A stretch of 64,000 nt of DNA from 62-47 sp044463945 (GCA_044463945.1 JBIQLW010000002.1:124001-188000), one strand, 5' to 3'; counted from the first letter of the stretch, positions 29,911 to 38,879 are shown. Notes: generated from the sequence alone by a model not told the origin. Numbers and translations are program-made.

Positions 29911-31137
29911 ATGCGGACATTCGTCACGCGATGCGGAGCCGTGGCCATCATGCTGGCCGGCTTCGGCGCAGCAACTTCAGCCCTCGCCCTCGACAAAACC
30001 GTCAAAATCGGCGTGCTCAACGACATGTCGAGCCTTTACGCCGACATCGGCGGCCCCAACTCGGTTGTCGCCGCGAAAATGGCGGTCGAGGATTCCGGCC
30101 TGCTCGCCAAGGGCTGGAAGATCGACGTTATCGGCGGCGACCACCAGAACAAGCCCGACGTCGGCGTCAACGTCGCGCGCCAGTGGATCGACGTCGACAA
30201 GGTCGACATGATTACCGACACGCCGAACTCCGGCGTCGCGCTCGCCGTCAGCAATCTGGTGCGCGAGAAGAACGTCGTCATGCTCAACTCGGGCGCGGCG
30301 ACCGCCGACCTCACCGGGAAAGCCTGCTCGCCGAACACGCTGTCGTTCACCTACGATACCTACATGCTGGCCAACGGCACCGGCAAGGCGCTGACCAAGG
30401 CCGGCGGCGATACCTGGTTCTTCCTGACCTCGGACTACGCCTTCGGCCATGCGCTTGAGCGCGACACCTCGGCCGTCATCACCGCCAACGGCGGCAAGGT
30501 GCTCGGTGGCGTCAAGCATCCGATCAACACGGCCGACTTCTCGTCGTTCCTGTTGCAGGCGCAAGCCTCGAAAGCCAAGGTCATCGGCCTCGCCAATGCC
30601 GGTGGCGACACCACCAACGCCATCAAGCAGGCGGCGGAGTTCGGCATCGTCACGCACGGCCAGAAACTGGCCGCGCTGCTGCTGTTCATCAACGACGTGC
30701 ATTCGCTCGGCCTGAAGACGGCCAACGGTCTGAACTTCACCGAATCTTTCTACTGGGATTTGAACGACAAGACTCGCGCATGGTCGAAACGCTTCGCCGA
30801 AAGGGCCTCGAAGAACGCGCGCCCGTCGATGAACCAGGCCGGCGTCTATGCTGCTGTCCGGCACTATCTCAAGGTGCTTGAGGCGATGGGCGGCAATCCG
30901 CATGACGGCGTCAAGGTGGTCGCCAAGATGAAGGAGACCGTGGTCGAGGACGACCTGTTCGGCAAGAGCGAAATCCGTGCCGACGGCCGCCGCTTCGTTC
31001 CCGCCTATCTGTTCGAGGTCAAGAAGCCGGAAGAATCCAAAGGCCCATGGGATTACTACAAGCTCATCGCCAAGCTCGATCCCAAGGACGTGGCGGTGCC
31101 GCTCGACCAGAATCCCTGCCCGCTGCTGAAGAAATAA
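29911..31137 (+). CDS. Periplasmic branched-chain-amino-acid-type binding protein (solitary)
   Basis: 408 residues with a signal peptide ending ALALD. It belongs to the Leu/Ile/Val-binding (Peripla_BP_6) group that delivers amino acids, amides or aromatic acids to LivHMGF-type transporters. It closely resembles the protein encoded at 45947-47167: matching segments such as LLQAQASKAK, GGDHQNKPDVGVNVARQW and YDTYMLANGTGKALTKAGG against near-identical counterparts. No permease or ATPase gene adjoins it, so it may use the transporter at 44050-48695, or a distant one. Ligand not predictable. GGAGAG precedes the ATG. Confidence 0.88.
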   Translation: MRTFVTRCGAVAIMLAGFGAATSALALDKTVKIGVLNDMSSLYADIGGPNSVVAAKMAVEDSGLLAKGWKIDVIGGDHQNKPDVGVNVARQWIDVDKVDMITDTPNSGVALAVSNLVREKNVVMLNSGAATADLTGKACSPNTLSFTYDTYMLANGTGKALTKAGGDTWFFLTSDYAFGHALERDTSAVITANGGKVLGGVKHPINTADFSSFLLQAQASKAKVIGLANAGGDTTNAIKQAAEFGIVTHGQKLAALLLFINDVHSLGLKTANGLNFTESFYWDLNDKTRAWSKRFAERASKNARPSMNQAGVYAAVRHYLKVLEAMGGNPHDGVKVVAKMKETVVEDDLFGKSEIRADGRRFVPAYLFEVKKPEESKGPWDYYKLIAKLDPKDVAVPLDQNPCPLLKK

Positions 31138-31194
31138 GCCGGCGAACGATCCATCGATATCATCGCGAGCGGCCCCGCGCGGGCCGCTCGTTCG

Positions 31195-32565
31195 TCATGA
31201 CGGACGCTTGCGCTTGTGGACGAACGGGTTGGCCTTTTCGCGCAGCGTGATGCGGATCGGCGTGCCGGGCAGATCGAACGTCTCGCGAATGCCGTTGACC
31301 AGATAGCGCAGATACGACTCCGGCACCGCGTCGGCGCGCGAGCAGAACAGCACGAAGCTCGGCGGCCGCGCCTTGGTCTGGGTGATGTAGTTGAGCTTCA
31401 GTCGCCGCCCCGACACCGCCGGCGGCGGATTGGAAGCGATCGCCTGCTCGAACCAGCGGTTGAGCGCGCTGGTGGGAATGCGGCGATTCCACACGGCATA
31501 AGCGTTCTCGATCGCCGTCATCAGGCGGTCGATGCCCTCGCCCATCAATCCCGACACCGCGACGATCGGCACGCCTCTCACCTGCGGCAGCCAGTGATCG
31601 GCTTCCGCGCGCAGCGCCGCCACCTGATTGGCCTTTGCGCCCATCAGGTCCCACTTGTTGACCGCGATCACCAGCGCGCGGCCCTCGCGCTCGATCAGGT
31701 CGGCGATGCGCAGGTCCTGCTCCTCAAACTTGGTCTGTGCATCCAGCATCAGCACCACGACTTCGGCGAAGCGCACCGCGCGCAGCGCATCCGCCACCGA
31801 CAGCTTTTCGAGCTTCTCCTCGATGCGCGAGCGGCGGCGCAGGCCCGCGGTATCGAACACGCGGAACGGCCGGCCCTTGAAGTCGATCTCGACCGAAATG
31901 GAATCGCGCGTGGTGCCGGCCTCGGGGCTGGTGAGCAGCCGCTCCTCGCCGAGCAGACGATTGATCATGGTCGATTTGCCGGCGTTGGGCCGGCCGACCA
32001 TGGCGACGCGGATCGGGCGCGAGCCATCGTCCTCGTCGTCGGTGTGCGCTTCGTCATCGTCGCCGGCGTCATCCGGCATCACTGCGCGCAGCGCGTCGTA
32101 GAGTTCGCTCAAGCCCTCGCCGTGTTCAGCGGACACGCGGATCGGATCGCCGAGGCCGAGCGCGTAGGATTCCATCGCGCCGATATCGCCTTGCTTGCCT
32201 TCGCTCTTGTTGGCGAGAAGCACCACCGGCTTGCCGGCGCGGCGGGCGAGATCCGCGAACGTCCGGTCGGCCGGCGTCAAGCCGATCCGCGCATCGATGA
32301 CGAACAACAGCGCATCGGCAGCACCGATCGCGGCCTCGGTCTGCTCCTGCATCCGCGCCGTCAGCGAGCCGCGCGGTCCTTGGTCGAGGCCGGCAGTGTC
32401 GATGACGGTGAACGACAGATCGCCGAGCCGCCCCTGCCCCTCGCGGCGGTCGCGAGTAACGCCGGGCTGGTCGTCGACCAGCGCCAGCTTCTGCCCGACC
32501 AGACGGTTGAACAGCGTCGATTTGCCGACATTGGGCCGGCCGATGATGGCGAATGTAAAAGACAT
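31195..32565 (-). CDS. der: Ribosome-biogenesis GTPase Der (EngA)
   Basis: Double-GTPase needed for 50S subunit assembly. The protein is 456 residues. First G domain: GRPNVGKSTLF at residues 8-18, DTAGL, NKSEG. Second G domain: GRPNAGKSTMINRLLGEERLL, DTAGLRRRSRIEEKLEKLS, NKWDLM. The C-terminal KH-like domain (RWFEQAIASNPPPAVSGRRLKLNYITQTKARPPSFVLF) is complete, with a basic tail (HKRKRPS). A second G4 motif variant NKSEG instead of NKxD in the first domain is common in alphaproteobacteria. It is the last of three minus-strand genes (TPR protein, lipoprotein, der), the usual context. Confidence 0.96.
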   Translation of the reverse strand: MSFTFAIIGRPNVGKSTLFNRLVGQKLALVDDQPGVTRDRREGQGRLGDLSFTVIDTAGLDQGPRGSLTARMQEQTEAAIGAADALLFVIDARIGLTPADRTFADLARRAGKPVVLLANKSEGKQGDIGAMESYALGLGDPIRVSAEHGEGLSELYDALRAVMPDDAGDDDEAHTDDEDDGSRPIRVAMVGRPNAGKSTMINRLLGEERLLTSPEAGTTRDSISVEIDFKGRPFRVFDTAGLRRRSRIEEKLEKLSVADALRAVRFAEVVVLMLDAQTKFEEQDLRIADLIEREGRALVIAVNKWDLMGAKANQVAALRAEADHWLPQVRGVPIVAVSGLMGEGIDRLMTAIENAYAVWNRRIPTSALNRWFEQAIASNPPPAVSGRRLKLNYITQTKARPPSFVLFCSRADAVPESYLRYLVNGIRETFDLPGTPIRITLREKANPFVHKRKRPS

Positions 32566-32615
32566 CGTCGTCCCGTTCGCCCACCGGCGAGGTTATGTCA
32601 ATGCGCGGACGGACC

Positions 32616-32665
32616 GAGCATGATCTCCAAAAAGTGGTTACCGGTTTTTGGAAAGGATCGTGCTC
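32616..32665. repeat. Dispersed palindrome, family A, copy 3
   Basis: GAGCATGATC at 32616-32625 and an imperfect GATCGTGCTC at 32656-32665; the inner part reads CCAAAAAG...CTTTTTGG-like, allowing a long hairpin. It lies between der and the lipoprotein gene, 20 bases past the lipoprotein stop on the minus strand, and could modulate transcription into der. Confidence 0.8.
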
Positions 32666-32685
32666 AAACAAAAGCCGGAGCGTGA

Positions 32686-33261
32686 CTAGCGCTGGAAACT
32701 GCCGCTCGGCAACGGCGCCGGGAACGGATTGCTGGTCGCCGGCGCGGAAGGCGCAGGCGCCGCTTGCGGCTGCTGGGTGGACGCTGCGGGCTCGGAGTCG
32801 GGCGGCGGAACGGTGGTGCTGCGATGGCGGATGGTGCGCCGGGCCGGCTTCGGCGCGGCCGGCGTGGCGCCAGCCTCGCCATCGGGCGATGCGGTTTCGG
32901 GAGCCGCCGCCGGGGCTGCGGCGCGCGGACGGGCGGCGCGCGAACGTGACGACGAACGCCGCCTTTCAGGCGTTGCGGCGGGAGCCGGCGCGGCTTCAGG
33001 CGCCGCCCCCTGCTGCTGCATCTGCTCGCGTTCGACGTTGTCCTTGTAGAGCTCCCTCGGCACGCCCTGCTCAAGTCCGGGCACGCCTTCGGGGAACACC
33101 GGCTGACGCTCACCCGGCAGCTTCTTCTTGGAGTCGAACACGTCGAACATGTCGGTCGGATCGAAGGAGCCTGTGCTGCCGCAGCCGGCCAATGCGCCTG
33201 AGATCGAGATCAGGACGGCCACAGCGATCAGGCGTTGCATTCGGCGCGGGCGCGGTGCCAT
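32686..33261 (-). CDS. Outer-membrane-type lipoprotein, Pro/Ala-rich, in the bamB position
   Basis: 191 residues from the ATG at 33261. A signal peptide ends in the lipobox LAGC with Cys27 as the lipidated residue; Gly at +2 favours the outer membrane. About 45 conserved-looking residues follow (FDVFDSKKKLPGERQPVFPEG and GVPRELY), then a low-complexity tail of Pro, Ala, Arg and Gln. In many proteobacteria the order is yfgM-like TPR gene, bamB, der; here this lipoprotein occupies the bamB place. It lacks any beta-propeller, so it is not a full BamB. The segment resembling LPGER is reminiscent of the start of alphaproteobacterial BamB proteins (from memory). Function unknown. Confidence 0.75.
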   Translation of the reverse strand: MAPRPRRMQRLIAVAVLISISGALAGCGSTGSFDPTDMFDVFDSKKKLPGERQPVFPEGVPGLEQGVPRELYKDNVEREQMQQQGAAPEAAPAPAATPERRRSSSRSRAARPRAAAPAAAPETASPDGEAGATPAAPKPARRTIRHRSTTVPPPDSEPAASTQQPQAAPAPSAPATSNPFPAPLPSGSFQR

Positions 33262-33294
33262 GGGCGGTTCTTCAACTCTCGCTGGTCGCTGACT

Positions 33295-33948
33295 TTAGCT
33301 TTTGGCGGCCGCAGGCAGCAACGCCTGCAACGCCTCGGCGCGCTGACGCAGGCTGGCCGGCGTCTCGCCGTCCTGGGCGATTTGATCGAGCCACTTGCGC
33401 GCCTCCGCGGCGTTGCCGTTACGCCACGCCGACAGCGCCAGCAGTTCGCGCGCGGTGTGCCGATAGATGCTTCCCGCCTGCGCCGACGCTTCCAGCCGCT
33501 TTACCATGTCGTCGTAGCTGTCGCTATCGACCAGCAGTGCGGCCGCGCGCACGGTGGCGAGACTGCGTTCGCTGGCGCCGACACTGGCGTCGGCGGCGAT
33601 GTCGTCAAACAGTTTCACCGCGGCCTTGGGATCGCGCGACGAGGCTTCGGCCGCCGCGCGCAGCCGCGCCAGCGTGCGATAGCCGGCGGGCGCGTCAGCG
33701 GCGAGCGCGTTGAACGCGGCTTCGGCCTCGGCGTGCTTGTTATCATCTGACAAAGTAACTGCGGCTTCGAAGGCGGCGCTGGCCTTGTAGGCGTTCTGGG
33801 TGGCGATGTATTCGTAGGCGCGCCAGCAGGCGACGGCGACGACGATGAGGATCGCCGCGCCGACGATGTAGACGGAGTACTTCTCCCAGAGCTTCTTGAG
33901 CTGCTCCTTGCGCAGCTCGTCGTCTATTTCGTTAAATATTTCAGACAC
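33295..33948 (-). CDS. YfgM-like tetratricopeptide membrane protein
   Basis: 217 residues. The start MSEIFNEIDDELRKEQLKKLWEKYSVYIVGAAILIVVAVACWRAYEY gives a short cytoplasmic head and one membrane helix at about residues 26-43, then a helical TPR-like domain facing the periplasm (FEAAVTLSDDNKHAEAEAAFNAL, LALSAWRNGNAAEARKWLDQI). This is the YfgM/TPR_21 pattern; E. coli YfgM is an ancillary SecYEG partner linked to periplasmic chaperones. It is the first gene of the three-gene set ending in der, 33 bases ahead of the lipoprotein gene. Confidence 0.85.
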   Translation of the reverse strand: MSEIFNEIDDELRKEQLKKLWEKYSVYIVGAAILIVVAVACWRAYEYIATQNAYKASAAFEAAVTLSDDNKHAEAEAAFNALAADAPAGYRTLARLRAAAEASSRDPKAAVKLFDDIAADASVGASERSLATVRAAALLVDSDSYDDMVKRLEASAQAGSIYRHTARELLALSAWRNGNAAEARKWLDQIAQDGETPASLRQRAEALQALLPAAAKS

Positions 33949-34138
33949 TTATAACCCCACATCGGCGCAGCCGCACAAAGCCTCGAGGCGGCGCGCCGGA
34001 CCATTCCCGCCGAGCACGCGATACCCTAGCGATATGGCGGCGGCAAGGCAAAGTTACCGTCGCCGCGGCCGGTGGAACCGGGAAAGTCACCCGCGGGAGT
34101 CTTGCGGCAAACCGGTGACGATTCCGTGGCGGCCGCGA

Positions 34139-34987
34139 TCAGCTTTTCGGCTTGAGGCCGTAGACGTTTTCCGGTCCCGGGAAGGCGCGGGAGCGGACAT
34201 CCCGGGCGTAGCCCTGGATGGCCTCCTCGATCATCGGGCCGAGCTGGCCGTAGCGGCGGACGAACTTCGGCACCCACTCCGACAGGCCCAGCATATCTTC
34301 CAGCACCAGCACCTGACCGTCGCAGGCGGCGCTGGCGCCGATGCCGATGGTGGGAATGTCGATGGTCTCGGTGATGCGGCGGGCGAGCGGCTCGGCCACC
34401 GCCTCGATCACCACCGAGAACGCGCCGGCCTCAGCCACCGCGCGGGCGTCGTTCTGGATCGGTCCGACGACATTCTCGCCGCGCGCGATCGCCTCCGCCT
34501 CCTCGCGCCCCTGCGAGCGGAACGAGCCGAGCGCATTGATCGACTGCGGCGTCAGCCCGACATGGGCCATCACCGGAATGCCGCGCTCGGTGAGGAAGGC
34601 AATCGTTTCCGCCATGCGCGCGCCGCCTTCGAGCTTGACCGCGCCGCAATGCGTCTCTTTCAGAATCCGCGCGGCGGAATGAAACGCCTGCTCTTTCGAC
34701 GCCTCGTAGCTGCCGAACGGCAGATCGACCACCACCAGCGACTGCTTCGAGCCGCGCATCACCGCGTGGCCTTGCAGGATCATCATCTCCAGCGTCACCG
34801 GCAGCGTCGTCTCGAAACCGTGCATGACGTTGCCGAGCGAGTCCCCGACCAGGATGACGTCGCAATAGCGATCGACCAGCGCGGCGGTGTGGGCGTGATA
34901 CGAGGTCAGCATCACAATCGGCTCGCCGTTCTTGCGCGCGCGGATATCGGCCGACGTCTTGCGCCGGATGGTCGATTGTATGGACAT
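34139..34987 (-). CDS. panB: 3-methyl-2-oxobutanoate hydroxymethyltransferase PanB
   Basis: First enzyme of pantothenate synthesis: transfers a hydroxymethyl group from methylene-tetrahydrofolate to ketoisovalerate, giving ketopantoate. The protein is 282 residues from the ATG at 34987 (MSIQSTIRRKTSADIRARKNGEPIV); the open frame beyond has no conservation. Metal and substrate residues lie in MLTSYHAHTAALVD, VGDSLGNVMHGF and VKLEGGARMAETIAFLTERGIPVMAHVGLTPQ. The catalytic glutamate lies in the FSVVIEAVAEPLARRIT segment. The C-terminal DMLGLSEWVPKFVRRYG is standard. No panC neighbour is present in the window. Confidence 0.96.
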   Translation of the reverse strand: MSIQSTIRRKTSADIRARKNGEPIVMLTSYHAHTAALVDRYCDVILVGDSLGNVMHGFETTLPVTLEMMILQGHAVMRGSKQSLVVVDLPFGSYEASKEQAFHSAARILKETHCGAVKLEGGARMAETIAFLTERGIPVMAHVGLTPQSINALGSFRSQGREEAEAIARGENVVGPIQNDARAVAEAGAFSVVIEAVAEPLARRITETIDIPTIGIGASAACDGQVLVLEDMLGLSEWVPKFVRRYGQLGPMIEEAIQGYARDVRSRAFPGPENVYGLKPKS

Positions 34988-35328
34988 CCCAAACTCCGAT
35001 GACAGGAGGACCGACGATGACGGTGGCGAGCGCCACCGCGCAACAGGAGAGGCGCCGGACGGACGGCAGTCCGCCTCGTCGCGCCCCTGAACCGCAATAT
35101 CGGGGCGCAGAGGTATCATTTTTTGCGAAGGGTGAGCAAGGGAGCGGGATGCCTGCAAGACCCGGGCCGCGGCCGCGATATTCCGTCGCGCGGCCGCGCA
35201 GGCCGCGTCCGCGCCACCCCCACTTCCGCGCCGGCCCGCGGCAGCCTATTTGAGCCGCCGCCGGATCGTTGCAATATCCCCCAACGCGCCACCTCAACCC
35301 CATCCGCGCCTGACGCAAACACGGAGAC
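34988..35328. other. Divergent intergenic region between panB and the cysteine synthase
   Basis: 341 bases. Very GC-rich and rich in CCGCGGCCGCG-type motifs, with no coding frame I trust. It must hold both promoters. I see no riboswitch, repeat family or clear operator in it. Confidence 0.5.
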
Positions 35329-36420
35329 ATGGACATGACCGGGACGCCAGCAACACGGACCACCGACGGCCGCGGCCGGCTATTCGACAGCGTGCTCGAC
35401 ACCATCGGCGACACGCCGGTGATCCGCATCAACAACCTCGGCGTGACCGGCGTGACGATCTACGTCAAGGCAGAGTTCTTCAATCCCGCCTCGTCGGTGA
35501 AAGACCGGCTGGCGATCGGCATCATCGAGGCGGCCGAACGCTCGGGCGCGCTCAAGCCGGGCCAGACCGTTGTCGAGGCCACCAGCGGCAACACCGGCAT
35601 CGGGCTTGCGATGGTGTGCGCGCAAAAGGGTTATCCGCTGGTGGTGACCATGGCGGAGACGTTCTCCATCGAGCGCCGCCGCCTGATGCGGATGCTCGGC
35701 GCCAAGGTCGTGCTGACCCCGCGCGCGCAAAAAGGCTTCGGCATGTATCAGAAGGCCGTGGAGCTTGCCGAGAAGCACGGCTGGTTCCTGGCGCACCAGT
35801 TCGAGAACGAAGCCAACGCGGCGATTCACGAAGCCACCACCGGCCGCGAGATCGCCAACGATTTCGCCGGCCGCCGGCTCGACTACTTCGTCACCGGCTA
35901 CGGCACCGGCGGCACGGTGGTCGGCGTGTCGCGCGTGCTGCGCAAGGAGCGGCCGGAGACCAAGATCATCCTCAGCGAGCCGGCCAACGCGCAGCTCGTC
36001 GGCAGCGGCGAGGCGCAGCAGCGCACCGCCGACGGCGCGCCGGCGGGCAGCCACCCCGCCTTCGAGCCGCACCCGATCCAGGGCTGGACACCGGACTTCA
36101 TCCCGCTGGTGTTGCAGGAGGCGATCGATCGCCACACCTACGACCAGGTGATCCCGATCGCCGGGCCGAAGGCCATCGAATGGGCCAAGGCGCTGGCGCA
36201 GCGCGAAGGCATCTTCACCGGCATTTCCGGCGGCGCGACCTTCGGCGTGGCGCGGCAGGTCGCGGAGCAGGCGCCCGCCGGCTCGGTGATCCTCTGCATG
36301 TTGCCGGACACCGGCGAGCGTTATCTCTCGACCCCGCTGTTCGAAACCATTCCCGCCGACATGAACGAGGAGGAACTCACGCTGTCGCGCTCGACGCCGG
36401 GCTATCAGATGGAAGGGTGA
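35329..36420 (+). CDS. cysK: Cysteine synthase family PLP enzyme
   Basis: 363 residues. Fold-type II PLP enzyme making cysteine from O-acetylserine and sulfide (or a close relative). Lys58 in NPASSVKDR is the PLP lysine; the substrate loop TSGNTGIGLAMV and the phosphate loop TGYGTGGTVVGVSRVL (GTGGT) are intact. The C-terminal part is longer than in typical CysK (about 310 residues), with ERYLSTPLFETIPADMNEEE following. The extra length and the start-proximal Thr/Arg-rich stretch hint at a cysteine synthase/cystathionine beta-synthase-like subfamily. A second ATG two codons downstream is an alternative start. The gene is followed by repeat family C. Confidence 0.88.
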   Translation: MDMTGTPATRTTDGRGRLFDSVLDTIGDTPVIRINNLGVTGVTIYVKAEFFNPASSVKDRLAIGIIEAAERSGALKPGQTVVEATSGNTGIGLAMVCAQKGYPLVVTMAETFSIERRRLMRMLGAKVVLTPRAQKGFGMYQKAVELAEKHGWFLAHQFENEANAAIHEATTGREIANDFAGRRLDYFVTGYGTGGTVVGVSRVLRKERPETKIILSEPANAQLVGSGEAQQRTADGAPAGSHPAFEPHPIQGWTPDFIPLVLQEAIDRHTYDQVIPIAGPKAIEWAKALAQREGIFTGISGGATFGVARQVAEQAPAGSVILCMLPDTGERYLSTPLFETIPADMNEEELTLSRSTPGYQMEG

Positions 36421-36467
36421 GAGTCTGAGCGAAAGTTATTTTCCGAACAGACGCGCAATCCGAAAAT

Positions 36468-36593
36468 CGTCGTCCCCGCGCAGGCGGGGACCCATAATCC
36501 CTAGCCTCGGTTGTGGTCGCGGGTGCGGGCGACAAACGTTTTCCGCATCACTAACGCTGCGGCGTATGGGTCCCCGCCTGCGCGGGGACGACG
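36468..36593. repeat. Dispersed palindrome, family C, full copy
   Basis: Perfect 29-base inverted repeat, arms 36468-36496 and 36565-36593, with a 68-base centre. Each arm contains a smaller palindrome, CCCCGCGCAGGCGGGG. A half copy lies at 37988-38015. The right arm is followed by a T-rich stretch (ccttttgtgttg), so it may terminate transcription between the convergent cysteine synthase and NnrU genes. Confidence 0.85.
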
Positions 36594-36611
36594 CCTTTTG
36601 TGTTGCGGGTT

Positions 36612-37196
36612 CTAAGCCCCGATCACCGGCACGCCGATGACATACGGGTGGAATAGCAGCGCCAGCGCCAGATAGGCGACGACGCCGAGCACTACGGCGA
36701 TGATATCATTCCTGAGGCCGCCGACCGGGATCGGCGGCGCGCCGGGATCAGCGCGGCGCTTGAGCGAGATGCGGTCGTAGACCGCCCATGCGAGGAACGA
36801 ACCGAACAGGATGATGCCGCCGAGATCGCCGTTGGCGATGAGATGCAGCAGCGCCCACAGCTTGACGCCGGCCAGCATCGGATGCTTCAGCGTCGTGTAG
36901 GTGCGGCCGCGGACATAGGACGCCACCACCAGGATGACGGCGAACGGCATCAGCGCCAGCGCGACGTGGCGCATCGCGACCGGCGGATACCAGACGTCGA
37001 TCCACTCGGTGGCGCGATAGCGCGCAAAGCCCCAGACGATCAGCGCCAGCCCCAGTGCCGACAACAGCGAATAGCCGATCTTGTAGGCGGCCTCGCCGCG
37101 CGCGGCGATCAACCGCGCCCGCAGGTCGCGCCGCGTCGTCACCAGATGGGTGCCGAGAAACAGCACGAGGCCGACGATCATGACTGCAAGTCCCAT
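36612..37196 (-). CDS. NnrU family membrane protein
   Basis: 194 residues from the ATG at 37196 (MGLAVMIVGLVLFLGTHLVTTRRDLR); frames beyond it do not continue the family. It has about six predicted membrane helices and the NnrU signature: LGTHLVTTRRDLRARL near the start and RGRTYTTLKHPMLAGVKLWALLHLIANGD near the middle (the latter shared with isoprenylcysteine methyltransferase-like folds). NnrU was first linked to nitrite/nitric-oxide reduction in Rhodobacter, but many members have no link to denitrification and none is visible here. Confidence 0.85.
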   Translation of the reverse strand: MGLAVMIVGLVLFLGTHLVTTRRDLRARLIAARGEAAYKIGYSLLSALGLALIVWGFARYRATEWIDVWYPPVAMRHVALALMPFAVILVVASYVRGRTYTTLKHPMLAGVKLWALLHLIANGDLGGIILFGSFLAWAVYDRISLKRRADPGAPPIPVGGLRNDIIAVVLGVVAYLALALLFHPYVIGVPVIGA

Positions 37197-37383
37197 CGCG
37201 CTTGCCCTGCCGAACTGTTGCGAGGTCGAAAATCGCCCTACCACCTTTCCGAGGCCGCGCGCAACGCCGCAAAGCGCGCGCGGGCGGCAAGGCTGCGCGG
37301 AGCGCTTGACCCCGGCCGCCGATCCGGTGACGATCGCACCGCTGCCGGCGCGCGGCGGCGCAACTCCATGCCGGGGGGCCGAC

Positions 37384-37839
37384 ATGACGCATCCGTTCGA
37401 GCGCCACCATTCCATCGTCATCGCGGCGAAACCGGCCGCCGTGTTCGACTACGTCACCAATCCGAAATCGTGGCCGGAATGGCTGCCGTCGTCGCACCAT
37501 ATCGATTGCGACGACCGCCCGATGCGGTTCGGCGATACGTTCCACGAGCACTGGAGCACGCGCAGCGGCAAGGTCGAACTCGACTGGCTGGTGATCGCCT
37601 GCACGCCGGCGCAAATGTGGATCGGCCTGACGCAGACGTCGTTCATGGGGCCGGTCGTGGTGCAATACGACTGCGAGAGCGTTGAGGGCGGCACCCGCTT
37701 CACCCGCACCCTGCGCAACCCGGCGCGGCCGAAGCCGCCGACCGACGAGATGATCGCGCGCATCGATCAGGAGGCGCGGCTCGGGCTTGAGAACATCAAG
37801 CGCAACGTCGAGGCGCGCAGCAGCCGGACGATGTTTTGA
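37384..37839 (+). CDS. SRPBCC family (polyketide cyclase/START-like) protein
   Basis: 151 residues from the ATG at 37384, divergent from the NnrU gene. The SRPBCC start is clear (HHSIVIAAKPAAVFDYVTNPKSWPEWLPSSHHI), then the beta-sheet core (GDTFHEHWSTRSGKVELDW, VEGGTRFTRTLRNP) and the long C-terminal helix (LGLENIKRNVEA). Proteins of this fold bind lipid-like or aromatic ligands, but no ligand can be inferred. It is unrelated in sequence to the broken SRPBCC gene at 55554. Confidence 0.85.
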   Translation: MTHPFERHHSIVIAAKPAAVFDYVTNPKSWPEWLPSSHHIDCDDRPMRFGDTFHEHWSTRSGKVELDWLVIACTPAQMWIGLTQTSFMGPVVVQYDCESVEGGTRFTRTLRNPARPKPPTDEMIARIDQEARLGLENIKRNVEARSSRTMF

Positions 37840-38218
37840 GCGCGACACAGGTTATGGTTTCACGCCGCGACCTCAATTCCGGGAGCTTGCGTTATCATCG
37901 TCGGCATGGCCCCGCGACGTCAGTCGTATTTCCAAGGCGTTTCATCACAATCGACGAGCACCTCTCGCATCATGAGCGACACGGCACATGGGTCCCCGCC
38001 TTGGCGGGGACGACGATTTTGGTGTTGCGCGGCTGCACATCGCTGCACATCATTGCGTCGGTATAAGTCGGTAGTATCAATATAACAGGTCGCGGACATG
38101 CACGCGGGGCGGGTTCATGATGACGCCGCAACATCATCACGCAATGACCTCAAATTTTTCGCGGAAAGACCGCCTCGCATGTCAACCATCGGCGCCCCAT
38201 AACCATGGAGCCCAATGG
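37840..38218. other. Intergenic region with a half repeat of family C
   Basis: 379 bases between the SRPBCC gene and the small exported protein. It contains a family C half element (37988-38015) and no other structure I can support. Short AT-richer sequence (around 38066-38092) before the small protein may hold its promoter. Confidence 0.5.
37988..38015. repeat. Dispersed palindrome, family C, half copy
   Basis: Matches one arm of the 36468-36593 element (ATGGGTCCCCGCC and GGCGGGGACGACG around a two-base centre) and is itself a short hairpin. No second arm lies nearby, so the element is decayed or solo. Confidence 0.7.
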
Positions 38219-38518
38219 ATGAACCTCAAACATCTCGTCACCGCCGCCGCGATCGCCACCCTCGCCGCCACCGCCGCGCAGGCTCAGGCGCAAACACAGC
38301 CCTCGCCGCAGCCCGGCCAGAAGATGCAGCGCGGCCATTCCACGACGGCTCCCCATGCGAAGCACGGCACCGGGTCCGCGACGTCGGGAACGGTCGGGTC
38401 GTCGGGCCATTCCAGCGGCCGCGCCGGCAAGACCGTCAAGCCGGCCCCTGAAGGAGCGATGGAGCCTGATGAACCGGCCGCCGGCGGCGGCACGGGCGCG
38501 AACGGCATGTCGCGCTAA
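38219..38518 (+). CDS. Small exported low-complexity protein
   Basis: 99 residues from the ATG at 38219. A signal peptide (MNLKHLVTAAAIATLAATAA) ends near AQAQA. The mature part is Gln/Pro-rich, then Gly/Ser/His-rich (GSATSGTVGSSGHSSGRAG) and acidic at the end. No domain, no catalytic residues. Such small Ala/Gly-rich exported proteins are common in Bradyrhizobiaceae and usually uncharacterised. The signal peptide is the main reason to believe in it. Confidence 0.55.
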   Translation: MNLKHLVTAAAIATLAATAAQAQAQTQPSPQPGQKMQRGHSTTAPHAKHGTGSATSGTVGSSGHSSGRAGKTVKPAPEGAMEPDEPAAGGGTGANGMSR

Positions 38519-38639
38519 CCTCTCTCCACTGTCGCCTCTCTCCACGGCGAAAACTCAGCGGCCGGCGCACGCGCCGGCCTTTTCTCGTGCGCGGCTTGCG
38601 CGCGCGACGCACGTCGATTCCGCGTGATTGATCCCGCCG

Positions 38640-38879
38640 TCAGGGCACGCGAGCCGAGGGGCGCGCCTTTATCCGTGTCTTGCGCGCCGGGCGCGGCGAA
38701 GTGTCCGCCGCGTCCCTGGCCTCCTGCGCCAATCGCAGCGCGCGAAGCCGCGCCATGTTCTTTCTCACGGCAACGTCCCTGGCTTCGTATTCAGCGAGGG
38801 CCTTCGCGCCCTCCACGGCGGCGATGCGCCGGCGCTCGCGACGTTCTTCCGATGTGGGCGTGGGTGTTTTTGTGCTCAT
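38640..38879 (-). CDS. Small basic hypothetical protein
   Basis: 79 residues from the ATG at 38879. It begins MSTKTPTPTSEERRERRRIA and continues with a charged alpha-helical stretch rich in Arg, Ala and Glu (GAKALAEYEARDVAVRKNMARLRALRLAQEA), ending in a very basic tail (RKTRIKARPSARVP). The open frame upstream is not credible. The composition suggests a helical nucleic-acid-binding or coiled-coil protein. It diverges from cspA with 233 bases between the two starts. I do not recognise a family name. Confidence 0.55.
   Translation of the reverse strand: MSTKTPTPTSEERRERRRIAAVEGAKALAEYEARDVAVRKNMARLRALRLAQEARDAADTSPRPARKTRIKARPSARVP

Noticed and set aside
36468..36593. CRISPR-like repeat
   Set aside because: There is one pair of inverted arms, not direct repeats with spacers, and no cas gene nearby.
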